A DNA stretch of 64,000 nt from Flavobacterium jejuense (GTDB lineage Bacteria > Bacteroidota > Bacteroidia > Flavobacteriales > Flavobacteriaceae), in contig NZ_VEVQ02000008.1 in the NCBI RefSeq assembly GCF_006491595.2, positions 124,001-188,000 on the forward strand. The letters are read 5' to 3'. A program made the translations under genes and the position numbers. This document shows positions 9,246 through 17,711 of this stretch, piece by piece. Each line of letters begins with the position of its first letter. The first letter of the stretch is position 1. Below the pieces are notes generated by a model. The model made no database searches. It saw only the letters and a list, made by a program, of their open reading frames with translations, and had not been told where the DNA came from.

Positions 9246-9686
9246 ATGGAAAATATTTTTACTGATGAATATTTCATGAAAAAGGCTTTAGTTGAAGCTA
9301 AAACCGCTTTTGAAAAAGGTGAGATTCCTGTTGGTGCTGTTATTGTAATAGATAATAAAGTAATAGCAAGAAGCCATAATTTGACAGAATTGTTACATGA
9401 TGTTACTGCTCATGCGGAAATGCAAGCTATAACGAGTGCAGCTAATTATTTAGGAGGAAAGTATTTAAAGGATTGTACTTTGTATGTAACGTTGGAGCCT
9501 TGTCAAATGTGTGCTGGAGCCTTGTATTGGAGTCAAATTTCTAAAATTGTTTATGGGGCATCAGATGAAAATAGAGGATTTGTTACAATGGGAACTCAAT
9601 TGCATCCAAAAACAAAAGTAGTCTCGAGAATTCTTGAAAAGGAATGCTCATTATTAATGAGGGCTTTTTTTAGAACGAAACGATAA
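9246..9686 (+). CDS. tadA: tRNA-specific adenosine deaminase
   Basis: A 146-residue zinc deaminase that converts adenosine to inosine at the tRNA wobble position. The zinc site is complete: H56 and proton-shuttling E58 in TAHAEMQAI, and C86 and C89 in TLEPCQMCAG. The flanking segments GEIPVGAVIV and ITSAANYLGGKYL are typical of the bacterial TadA group rather than of guanine or cytosine deaminases. The start at 9246 is preferred over M11 because the N-terminal residues DEYFMKKAL align with the family's first helix. It is divergent from dxs. The broader name nucleoside deaminase would also fit. Confidence 0.93.
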   Translation: MENIFTDEYFMKKALVEAKTAFEKGEIPVGAVIVIDNKVIARSHNLTELLHDVTAHAEMQAITSAANYLGGKYLKDCTLYVTLEPCQMCAGALYWSQISKIVYGASDENRGFVTMGTQLHPKTKVVSRILEKECSLLMRAFFRTKR

Positions 9687-9796
9687 ATTTTGTACGATTA
9701 TTATTAAATAAATTATTACCTTTAGGACGGTTTTTTAAATCATTTTTATTTCTAAATAAAATTACCTTTTTTTCCACTTTCTAATTCCTTTTTTCT

Positions 9797-12700
9797 ATGA
9801 AAATTAATCGCCTTTTAAAACTTTTTCTTGTTTTAATTCTTCTTGTATCTTGTTCAAAAGATAGCAAAGATTTCAATTCTGATGTGTCTTTATTTAAAGA
9901 GTATATTTTAAATTATAGTTCAGGAATTGTTTCTGCTAAAAGTGATATTAGAGTTGTTCTAGCTTTTGATAATGCTGATTGGACTCAAAATAAACCATTA
10001 GATAAGGATTTGTTTTCCATAAATCCTAAAGTGGATGGTAAAGTGATAGCGCTTTCTACAAATACTTTAGCATTTGTGCCAAGTGAAACTTTAGAATCGG
10101 AAAAAGAGTACCAAATTACTTTTCATTTATCTGAGGTTAAGGATGTAAAAAGAGAATTGAAAAATTTTAATTTTACTATAAAAACGATAAAACAAGATTT
10201 TATTGTTTCTACACTTGATTTACAATCCTATAGTAAGGATTATATGTATTTGAATGGAGTTGTTGCTACGAGTGATGTTTTAAATCTAGAAACAGCAAAG
10301 AAGTTACTTCAGGTTACTCAAGATGGAAAAATAGTTGATGTCAAATTTGATAAAGATTTAAGTAGCGAAAAGGAATTTAAATTTGTTATAGATAGTATTC
10401 AACGCTTTGTAGAAGATAGTAAGATAACCATTAATTGGAATGGTAAAGAGCAAGGAATAGATCAAAAAGGGACTTTAGAATATGATATTCCTGGAAAGAA
10501 TAATTTCAAAATAATAAATGCTGAAGTTCAAGAGGATAACAGTCAAATTTTATTGTTAAACTTTTCTGATCCTTTAAAAAAGGGACAAGATTTTGACGGT
10601 CTTGTAGATGTAGAGTCGGCAAGTAATTTGAAATTTTCAACAGCAGGAAATCTATTGAAAGTGTTTTTTAATGAACCGATGAAAGGGGAACTACTTGTAG
10701 AAGTTTTTCAAGGAATCCAAAGTGAAGATGGGTATAAAATGAAACAAAATTTTTCTCAAAAAGTTTCATTTGAACAGATAAAACCAGCAGTTAGATTCAT
10801 AAAAAGTGGAACCATTTTGCCTAGTTCTAACAATTTAAAAATAAATTTTGAAGCCGTTAACTTAAGTGCTGTTGATGTAAAAGTATATAAGATTTATAAA
10901 AATAATATTTTACAATTTCTTCAGGATAATCAAATAAATGGTAAGAGGAACCTTCAAAAAGTAGCTTCTCCAGTAGCTAAAGAAAAAATTGTATTAAAGA
11001 CAAATAATTTAACAAATTACAGTAAATGGGGAGCTTATGCGTTGGATTTGGCAAAAATTATTACTCCAGAACCAGGTGCTATTTATAGAGTAGAAATAAG
11101 TTTTAATAAGAAGTATTCATTATATAAATGTACTTCTTCTGATGAGGATGAAAATGTAGAGGAAGAAGAAACGGTTGATGATGGTGAAATAAGAAGTAAT
11201 AACGATTATTATGATGATTACTATTATGATGATTATGATTGGTATGAAAGAGAAAATCCTTGTGACAATTCCTACTACTATAAAAATAATATTGCTACAA
11301 ATGTAATAGCAACTGATTTAGGTGTAATTGCTAAAAGAGGAGAAAACGGATCGTATTTGTTTGCAATAAATGATATAATTTCAACAAACCCTATTTCAGG
11401 AGCAACTATTGATTTATATGACTATCAACAACAGAAACTAGCAACAATAATCTCAGATAATAATGGGATTGCCTCTGCAGATGTTAAAAGGTATGCTTAT
11501 TTTGCGATTGTAACAAAAGATAAAAATACTACTTATGTTAAGCTAGATGAAGGACAATCTTTATCAGTTAGTAACTTTGAAGTAAGCGGACAAACATTAC
11601 AGAAAGGACTAAAAGGATATATTTATGGAGAACGAGGGGTTTGGAGACCAGGCGACACACTTCATATTGCTTTTATGTTGAATGATAATGAGAATAAATT
11701 AGATAAATCGCACCCGATTAAATTTAAATTATCAGATCCACGAGGCAAATTAACGTATCAAGCGGTTCAAAAATATAAAGAGGATAATCATTATAAATTT
11801 AAAGTTGTTACTAAAGACACTGATATAACAGGTAATTGGGAAGCAAAAATAACAGTTGGAGGAGCTAATTTCTTTAAATCTATAAAAATTGAAACGATTA
11901 AGCCCAATCGTTTAAAAATCAAAAATAGTTTTGCAGATGCTCAAATTTCAGGGAGCAGCTCTAACAAAGGGTCGCTTGAAGTAAAATGGTTGCATGGAGC
12001 TGTAGCCAAAAACTTAAAAGTGGAAATGCAAGCTAAATTCATGAAAGAAAAAACGACTTTTAAGGGCTATACGATTTATGATTTTGATGATGAAGTAAGA
12101 AACTTTAATACAGAAGAAGTAAATGTCTTTTCAGGAAAAGTAGATGAAGAAGGAAAAACAGAGGTGTCTCTTAAACCAGAAGTGTCAAGTCAAGCTCCTG
12201 GAAAATTAAAAATTGTAATGCAAACCAAAGCTTACGAAAATGGAGGTGATTTTAGTACAGATGTAGTAACGGCAAGTTTTTCTCCCTATGAAACTTATGT
12301 AGGATTAAAAAGTCCAGAAACGAATAAGTACGGCATGCTTGAAACGGATAAAATGAACCGTTTTGAAGTTGTTACACTTTCGGAAAACGGAAAGCCAAAA
12401 AGAGTTAAAAATCTTGAAGTACGTGTTTATAAAGTAGAATGGAGATGGTGGTGGAATAGTTCTGGAGATAATTTGTCACGATATAATTCTGATAATGTAA
12501 CGACAGCTTATAAAAACTTTACTATTTCAACTAATAGTAGTGGAAAAGGTTCTTTTCAATTTTCTGTGCCAGAAGGAGATTGGGGGAGATATTTAATAAG
12601 AGTGGTTGATCCCAATGGAGGTCACGCTACTAGTACTACTGAACTTATCGATTGGCCCTATTGGTCTGGGAAAACAAAATCGGGTGACGGAAACACCGCA

Positions 12701-15298
12701 AATATGCTTGTTTTTGCCTCTGATAAAGAAAAATATGCTGTAGGAGAAAAAGCAATGATTTCATTCCCTTCTAGTGAAGGAGGAAGAGCTTTAATTTCAT
12801 TAGAAAATGGTTCTAAAGTCGTAAAAACTCTTTGGGCAAATACAACAAAAGGAGAAACTAAAGTAGAAATACCTGTTACTCCAGAAATGGCTCCTAATGT
12901 TTACATTAATATTACTTTACTAAAACCTCATGCTTCAACTATAAACGACACTCCAATTCGTATGTATGGAATTATTCCAATCGAAGTAGTTGATAAAAAT
13001 ACAGTTTTGGAACCTCAAGTTAGTATGCCAGAAGTTTTACGACCTGAGCAGAAAGCAACGTTAAAAATTAGTGAGAAAAACGGTAAAGAAATGACATATA
13101 CTGTCGCAATTGTTGACGAAGGTTTGTTAGATTTAACGCGTTTTAAAACGCCTAATGCTTGGGATAGTTTTTATTCTAAACAAGCGCTTGGTGTTAAAAC
13201 TTGGGATATTTATGATGATGTAATAGGTGCTTATGGAGGGAAAATAAATCAAATTTTCAGTATTGGAGGTGATGAAGATTTAGGAGGTGGAAAAGCTAAA
13301 AAAGCAAACCGATTCAAACCAGTAGTTATTTATTTGGGTCCTTTTAAATTAGAAAAAGGGGAAACCAAATCACATACAATAGAAATGCCTAATTATGTGG
13401 GCTCTGTAAGAACAATGGTGGTAGCTGCAGATGTTGCTACAAATGCTTATGGAAGTACTGAAAAAACAACTCCAGTTAGGAGTCCTTTAATGGTTTTGGC
13501 TTCCGTGCCAAGAAAAATTTCTCCAAACGAGAAAATTACTTTGCCAGTTACTGTTTTTGCTATGGAAAAGAATGTTAAAAATGTAACCGTTCAGGTTAAA
13601 ACCAATAATGGAATTCGAATTTTAGAATCGGCTAAACAACAAGTAAGTTTTAGTTCACCTGATGAAAAAATGGTGTATTTCAATTTAGAAGTGGGTGACA
13701 TAATTGGAATAGGAAAAATAGAAGTAATAGCAACCTCAGGTTCTGAAAAAGCTTCTTTTCCTGTTGAAATAGATATTGTTAATCCAAATCCAGAAACGAC
13801 CGATTTTATAGATTTGGTTTTAGAACCGAATGCAACAAAATCGATTAATTGGGAAACCTTTGGAGTGGTAGGAACTAATAATGCTAGAATAGAAATCTCC
13901 TCTTTTCCAACAATTGATTTCAATAGAAGATTAAAGTATTTAATTCAATATCCTCATGGTTGTGTGGAACAAACCACTTCAAGTGTATTTCCTCAATTGT
14001 ATTTGGCTGATGTAGTAGCTATTGATGAGGTTCGTAAACAAAAAATTCAATACAATGTCAATCAAGGGATTCAAAGACTAGGAAGATTTCAAGTTTCTAA
14101 TGGTGGACTTGCATATTGGCAAGGGCAAGGTACACCTGATGATTGGGGAACTTCTTATGCTGGACATTTTATGATTGAAGCGGAGAAAAAAGGCTATGTT
14201 TTACCTTCAGGATTTAAACAAAAATGGCTGTCTTATCAACAACGACAAGCCAAACAATGGAGATATAATGGTAGTTATTATAATGATTTCGCACAAGCGT
14301 ATCGTCTATATACTTTAGCTTTAGCAGGTTCAGCTGATTTAGGTTCGATGAATCGATTAAGAGAAACTGTAGGAATTTCTGACGAATCGAAATTACGTTT
14401 AGCGGCTTGTTATGCTATTATTGGTCAAAAAGCAGCCGCTCAAAAACTAATTACTTCAGTCGGTTCATTTGAATACAATCCAAGAAAATATTATTACTAC
14501 TATGGTTCTGAAGATAGAAGTAGAGCGATGTTGTTAGAAACATATTTACTAATGGATAATAAGACCAAAGCTTTTGAATTAGCAAATATATTAGCAAAAA
14601 ACCTTTCTTCAAATCAATATATGAGTACGCAAACAACAGCTTATGCTTTATATGCAATGTCTAAGTTTGCTCTAAAAAATGGTGAAAAAGGAGTGAATAC
14701 TGCTATAAGTTTTGGAGGAAAATCGGAGAATTTGGTTACCCAAAAATCTGTAATTGATAAAAATTTAGAAGTCAAAAAAGGAAAGTATTCTGTTAGTATT
14801 AAGAATAATAATAACAACACCATTTATGTTAGAGTACTAAATAGTGGTGTGTTGCCAATAGGAGAAGAAAAAGAAATTCAAAAAAATCTATCTGCCGTAA
14901 TTTCTTATACAAATAAGAACGGTTCTTCTATTACTTTCAATTCGATAGATCAAGGAACAGAAATTAGGGCACAAATTACGATTAGAAATAATTCAACCGA
15001 ACGCATTAACAATGTCGCTTTAACACAAATTGTGCCTTCTGGTTTTGAAATTATGAACTCTCGTTATACTGATTTTGGTAGTGAAACAGAAAACAAAGCC
15101 GATTATATTGATATTCGTGATGATCGAACTAATTTCTATTTTAGTTTAGGTGCAAATGAAGCGAGAACGTTTACCGTTTTAGTAAATGCTTCTTATTTAG
15201 GAACGTATTATTTGCCAGGAATTCAATGTGAAGCAATGTACGATGACAATTATATAGTGAGAAATAAAGGACAGTGGATCAATATAGTAAAAGAGTAA
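9797..15298 (+). CDS. Bacterial alpha-2-macroglobulin lipoprotein
   Basis: An 1833-residue protein with a lipoprotein signal (LVLILLVSC, acylated Cys19). It has MG-type beta domains, including the GLKGYIYGERGVWRPGDTLHIAF segment of MG1/YfhM-type proteins, a bait-region area, and the thioester motif C1389-V-E-Q1392 in YPHGCVEQTTS followed by the thioester-domain alpha helices. It therefore belongs to the class with an intact thioester. Such proteins trap invading proteases at the cell envelope and often pair with PBP1C, as here: the next gene overlaps its 3' end by 25 bp. A strongly acidic, tyrosine-rich stretch (about residues 445-497) interrupts the beta domains and looks like an insertion. 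Family and pairing are well supported. Confidence 0.93.
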   Translation: MKINRLLKLFLVLILLVSCSKDSKDFNSDVSLFKEYILNYSSGIVSAKSDIRVVLAFDNADWTQNKPLDKDLFSINPKVDGKVIALSTNTLAFVPSETLESEKEYQITFHLSEVKDVKRELKNFNFTIKTIKQDFIVSTLDLQSYSKDYMYLNGVVATSDVLNLETAKKLLQVTQDGKIVDVKFDKDLSSEKEFKFVIDSIQRFVEDSKITINWNGKEQGIDQKGTLEYDIPGKNNFKIINAEVQEDNSQILLLNFSDPLKKGQDFDGLVDVESASNLKFSTAGNLLKVFFNEPMKGELLVEVFQGIQSEDGYKMKQNFSQKVSFEQIKPAVRFIKSGTILPSSNNLKINFEAVNLSAVDVKVYKIYKNNILQFLQDNQINGKRNLQKVASPVAKEKIVLKTNNLTNYSKWGAYALDLAKIITPEPGAIYRVEISFNKKYSLYKCTSSDEDENVEEEETVDDGEIRSNNDYYDDYYYDDYDWYERENPCDNSYYYKNNIATNVIATDLGVIAKRGENGSYLFAINDIISTNPISGATIDLYDYQQQKLATIISDNNGIASADVKRYAYFAIVTKDKNTTYVKLDEGQSLSVSNFEVSGQTLQKGLKGYIYGERGVWRPGDTLHIAFMLNDNENKLDKSHPIKFKLSDPRGKLTYQAVQKYKEDNHYKFKVVTKDTDITGNWEAKITVGGANFFKSIKIETIKPNRLKIKNSFADAQISGSSSNKGSLEVKWLHGAVAKNLKVEMQAKFMKEKTTFKGYTIYDFDDEVRNFNTEEVNVFSGKVDEEGKTEVSLKPEVSSQAPGKLKIVMQTKAYENGGDFSTDVVTASFSPYETYVGLKSPETNKYGMLETDKMNRFEVVTLSENGKPKRVKNLEVRVYKVEWRWWWNSSGDNLSRYNSDNVTTAYKNFTISTNSSGKGSFQFSVPEGDWGRYLIRVVDPNGGHATSTTELIDWPYWSGKTKSGDGNTANMLVFASDKEKYAVGEKAMISFPSSEGGRALISLENGSKVVKTLWANTTKGETKVEIPVTPEMAPNVYINITLLKPHASTINDTPIRMYGIIPIEVVDKNTVLEPQVSMPEVLRPEQKATLKISEKNGKEMTYTVAIVDEGLLDLTRFKTPNAWDSFYSKQALGVKTWDIYDDVIGAYGGKINQIFSIGGDEDLGGGKAKKANRFKPVVIYLGPFKLEKGETKSHTIEMPNYVGSVRTMVVAADVATNAYGSTEKTTPVRSPLMVLASVPRKISPNEKITLPVTVFAMEKNVKNVTVQVKTNNGIRILESAKQQVSFSSPDEKMVYFNLEVGDIIGIGKIEVIATSGSEKASFPVEIDIVNPNPETTDFIDLVLEPNATKSINWETFGVVGTNNARIEISSFPTIDFNRRLKYLIQYPHGCVEQTTSSVFPQLYLADVVAIDEVRKQKIQYNVNQGIQRLGRFQVSNGGLAYWQGQGTPDDWGTSYAGHFMIEAEKKGYVLPSGFKQKWLSYQQRQAKQWRYNGSYYNDFAQAYRLYTLALAGSADLGSMNRLRETVGISDESKLRLAACYAIIGQKAAAQKLITSVGSFEYNPRKYYYYYGSEDRSRAMLLETYLLMDNKTKAFELANILAKNLSSNQYMSTQTTAYALYAMSKFALKNGEKGVNTAISFGGKSENLVTQKSVIDKNLEVKKGKYSVSIKNNNNNTIYVRVLNSGVLPIGEEKEIQKNLSAVISYTNKNGSSITFNSIDQGTEIRAQITIRNNSTERINNVALTQIVPSGFEIMNSRYTDFGSETENKADYIDIRDDRTNFYFSLGANEARTFTVLVNASYLGTYYLPGIQCEAMYDDNYIVRNKGQWINIVKE

Positions 15299-17640
15299 TA
15301 GCATTTTTAAAAAAGCATAAATTTAAAACAACCATAAGTATTATGCTTATGGTTGTTTATTATTTTTCATTACCCAAAGTTCTTTTTACGTCGAATTATA
15401 CAACAGTAATTGAAAGTGCAGACGGACAATTTATAGGAGCAAAAATTGCAGATGATGGCCAATGGCGATTTCCTGAAAGTGATAGTGTACCCACAAAATT
15501 TAAAAAATGTATTGTTGCGTTTGAAGACCAACATTTCTACAAGCATTTTGGGTTTAATCCCATTTCCATGTATCATGCTTTCCAACAAAATAGAAAAGCG
15601 AATAAAGTGGTTAGAGGTGGAAGCACTTTGACCCAACAAGTAATTCGTTTGCATAGAGATGGGAAAAAGCGTTCCTATTTTGAAAAAGGCATTGAAGTTA
15701 TTTTGGCTACAAGATTGGAATTTCGGCATTCAAAAGATAAGATTTTACAACTATATGCAGCTCATGCTCCTTTTGGAAGTAATGTGGTGGGTTTGGAAAT
15801 GGCTTCTTGGCGTTATTTTGGTTTACAGCCTAATCAATTGTCTTGGGCAGAAGCTGCAACTTTAGCAGTTTTACCTAATGCACCAAGCTTAATTTATCCA
15901 GGGAAAAACCAAAAAAAATTACAAGCTAAAAGGAATAGATTGCTAAAAAAATTGTTTGAGGATAAAACCATTGATAAGGATACATATGAATTAGCCTTAT
16001 TAGAATTGTTACCTCAAAAACCGTTTGCAGTACCACAAATGGCGCCTCATTTATTGCAAAAAGTAGCCAAAGAACATAAAGGTAAAAAAATTAAGACAAC
16101 CATTAAAGTTGGTGTTCAAGAACGAGTAAATGATATTGTCGGTCAATATTATAATTTGTACAAGCAAAATCAAGTATATAACATATCGGTTTTGGTCGTT
16201 GATGTAAAAACGAGAAATATTATTTCTTATGTAGGAAATAGTCCTACAGATAAGAATCATCAAAAAGATGTTGATATTATTGAAGCACCTCGAAGTACAG
16301 GAAGTATTCTGAAACCCTTTTTATATGCTTCCATGTTGGATGATGGTGAAATTTTACCCAATACTTTAATTCCAGATATTCCAACACAAATTTCAGGTTA
16401 TTCTCCTCAAAATTATGATTTGTCTTATGATGGTGCAGTTCCTGCTAGTAGGGCTTTGGCACGTTCTTTAAATATTCCTGCTGTTTTAATGCTGCAACAG
16501 TATTCTGTTACCAAATTTTATGAACAACTTCAAAAGTTGAAACTAAGAGATGTGAATCGACATCCTTCCAATTACGGACTTTCTTTAATTTTGGGTGGTG
16601 CTGAAACCAATCTTTGGGATTTATGTCGTGCTTATTCTTATATGTCTGGAACCTTGTATAATTATACAAAAACACAAGACGAATTTAGAAGTAATGAATT
16701 AGCCAATTTGAATTATAACAGTGCTTTTAAAACAGATTTTGGTAAACCAAAGACAGCAAAAAATGTGTTTAGTGCTGGAGCGATTTGGCATACGTTTAAT
16801 GCTATGAAAGAAGTTAATCGACCGCAAGGAGATGAAGCTTGGCGATTTTATGATTCCTCCCTTGAAATTGCATGGAAAACAGGAACTAGTTTTGGAGGAA
16901 GAGATGCTTGGGCTGTTGGTGTTACCAAAGACTACGTTGTTGGTGTTTGGGTAGGAAATGCATCAGGAGAAGGTCGTCCATTATTAACAGGTGTGGAAAG
17001 TGCAGCTCCTATTTTGTTTGATGTGTTCCGTTTGTTTCCAAAATCGAATTGGTTTACAAGTCCTTATAATGATTTAGAAGAAAAATTAGTTTGTAAAAAA
17101 TCAGGTTATTTGGCTCAAGATAATTGTGAAGCTTCTTTACAATGGATTCCAAAAAATGACAAAAAAACAGAGAATTGTCCGTTTCATAAATTAGTTCATT
17201 TAGATAAAACTGAAGAATTTAGAGTGAATAGTTCGTGTGAGAATGTGAATGATATCGTTTCAAAATCTTGGTTTATTTTGCCTCCTGTAATGGAATGGTA
17301 TTATAAAAGCAAGAATGCAAATTACGTTACACTTCCTCCTTTTAGAAGTGATTGTTTGGATGTAAATCAAGATAAAAAAATGGATTTTATTTATCCTAAC
17401 CGAAATACAAAAATTATTTTAACTAAGAATTTTGAAGGGGAAGTACAACCTGTAGTTTTAAAAATAGCACATTCAAATTCAGAAGCTGAAGTTTTTTGGT
17501 ATTTAGATGATAATTATTTAGGAAGTACCAAAACCTTTCACGAAAAACAAATTATAGCTTCAACTGGAACTTATATTGTTACGGTCGTTGATGAATTTGG
17601 AACCGAAATCAAAAGAAAAATAAAAATAGAAAACAACTAA
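15274..17640 (+). CDS. pbpC: Penicillin-binding protein 1C (glycosyltransferase/transpeptidase)
   Basis: A 788-residue class A penicillin-binding protein. It has a short cytoplasmic N-terminus, a membrane helix (about 18-35), a GT51 glycosyltransferase domain with catalytic E84 (FEDQHFYKHFG) and RGGSTLTQQ, a transpeptidase domain with S344-x-x-K347 (STGSILKP), SLN and K535-T-G, and a C-terminal PBP1C-specific domain. It polymerises and cross-links peptidoglycan in the periplasm. The chosen start is GTG at 15274, which gives the full N-terminal basic segment and overlaps the macroglobulin gene by 25 bp. A later ATG at about 15343 would cut into the membrane helix. The linkage with alpha-2-macroglobulin is the known yfhM-pbpC type, suggesting wall repair after envelope attack. 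Confidence 0.93.
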   Translation: MDQYSKRVIAFLKKHKFKTTISIMLMVVYYFSLPKVLFTSNYTTVIESADGQFIGAKIADDGQWRFPESDSVPTKFKKCIVAFEDQHFYKHFGFNPISMYHAFQQNRKANKVVRGGSTLTQQVIRLHRDGKKRSYFEKGIEVILATRLEFRHSKDKILQLYAAHAPFGSNVVGLEMASWRYFGLQPNQLSWAEAATLAVLPNAPSLIYPGKNQKKLQAKRNRLLKKLFEDKTIDKDTYELALLELLPQKPFAVPQMAPHLLQKVAKEHKGKKIKTTIKVGVQERVNDIVGQYYNLYKQNQVYNISVLVVDVKTRNIISYVGNSPTDKNHQKDVDIIEAPRSTGSILKPFLYASMLDDGEILPNTLIPDIPTQISGYSPQNYDLSYDGAVPASRALARSLNIPAVLMLQQYSVTKFYEQLQKLKLRDVNRHPSNYGLSLILGGAETNLWDLCRAYSYMSGTLYNYTKTQDEFRSNELANLNYNSAFKTDFGKPKTAKNVFSAGAIWHTFNAMKEVNRPQGDEAWRFYDSSLEIAWKTGTSFGGRDAWAVGVTKDYVVGVWVGNASGEGRPLLTGVESAAPILFDVFRLFPKSNWFTSPYNDLEEKLVCKKSGYLAQDNCEASLQWIPKNDKKTENCPFHKLVHLDKTEEFRVNSSCENVNDIVSKSWFILPPVMEWYYKSKNANYVTLPPFRSDCLDVNQDKKMDFIYPNRNTKIILTKNFEGEVQPVVLKIAHSNSEAEVFWYLDDNYLGSTKTFHEKQIIASTGTYIVTVVDEFGTEIKRKIKIENN

Positions 17641-17669
17641 TTTAGAAAGTCAAAAGAGGTTTTCAGAAA
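17641..17669 (+). promoter_or_regulatory. 29-bp element, copy 1, before the LytS-like kinase gene
   Basis: The sequence has the pattern TTTAG-n-AAGTCAAAA, five variable bases, TTTCAGAAA. The same 29-bp pattern with identical spacing recurs at 21386-21414, ahead of the T9SS gene. Inside it TCAAAA and TCAGAA stand as imperfect direct repeats 13 bp apart, which resembles the arrangement of LytTR-domain binding sites. It begins directly after the pbpC stop and ends 42 bp before the kinase start. Binding by the LytTR regulator encoded at 20629 is an inference. Confidence 0.5.
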
Positions 17670-17711
17670 TACTATAGTATTATCTCATGACAAAGTTCTA
17701 TTTTTGAATAG

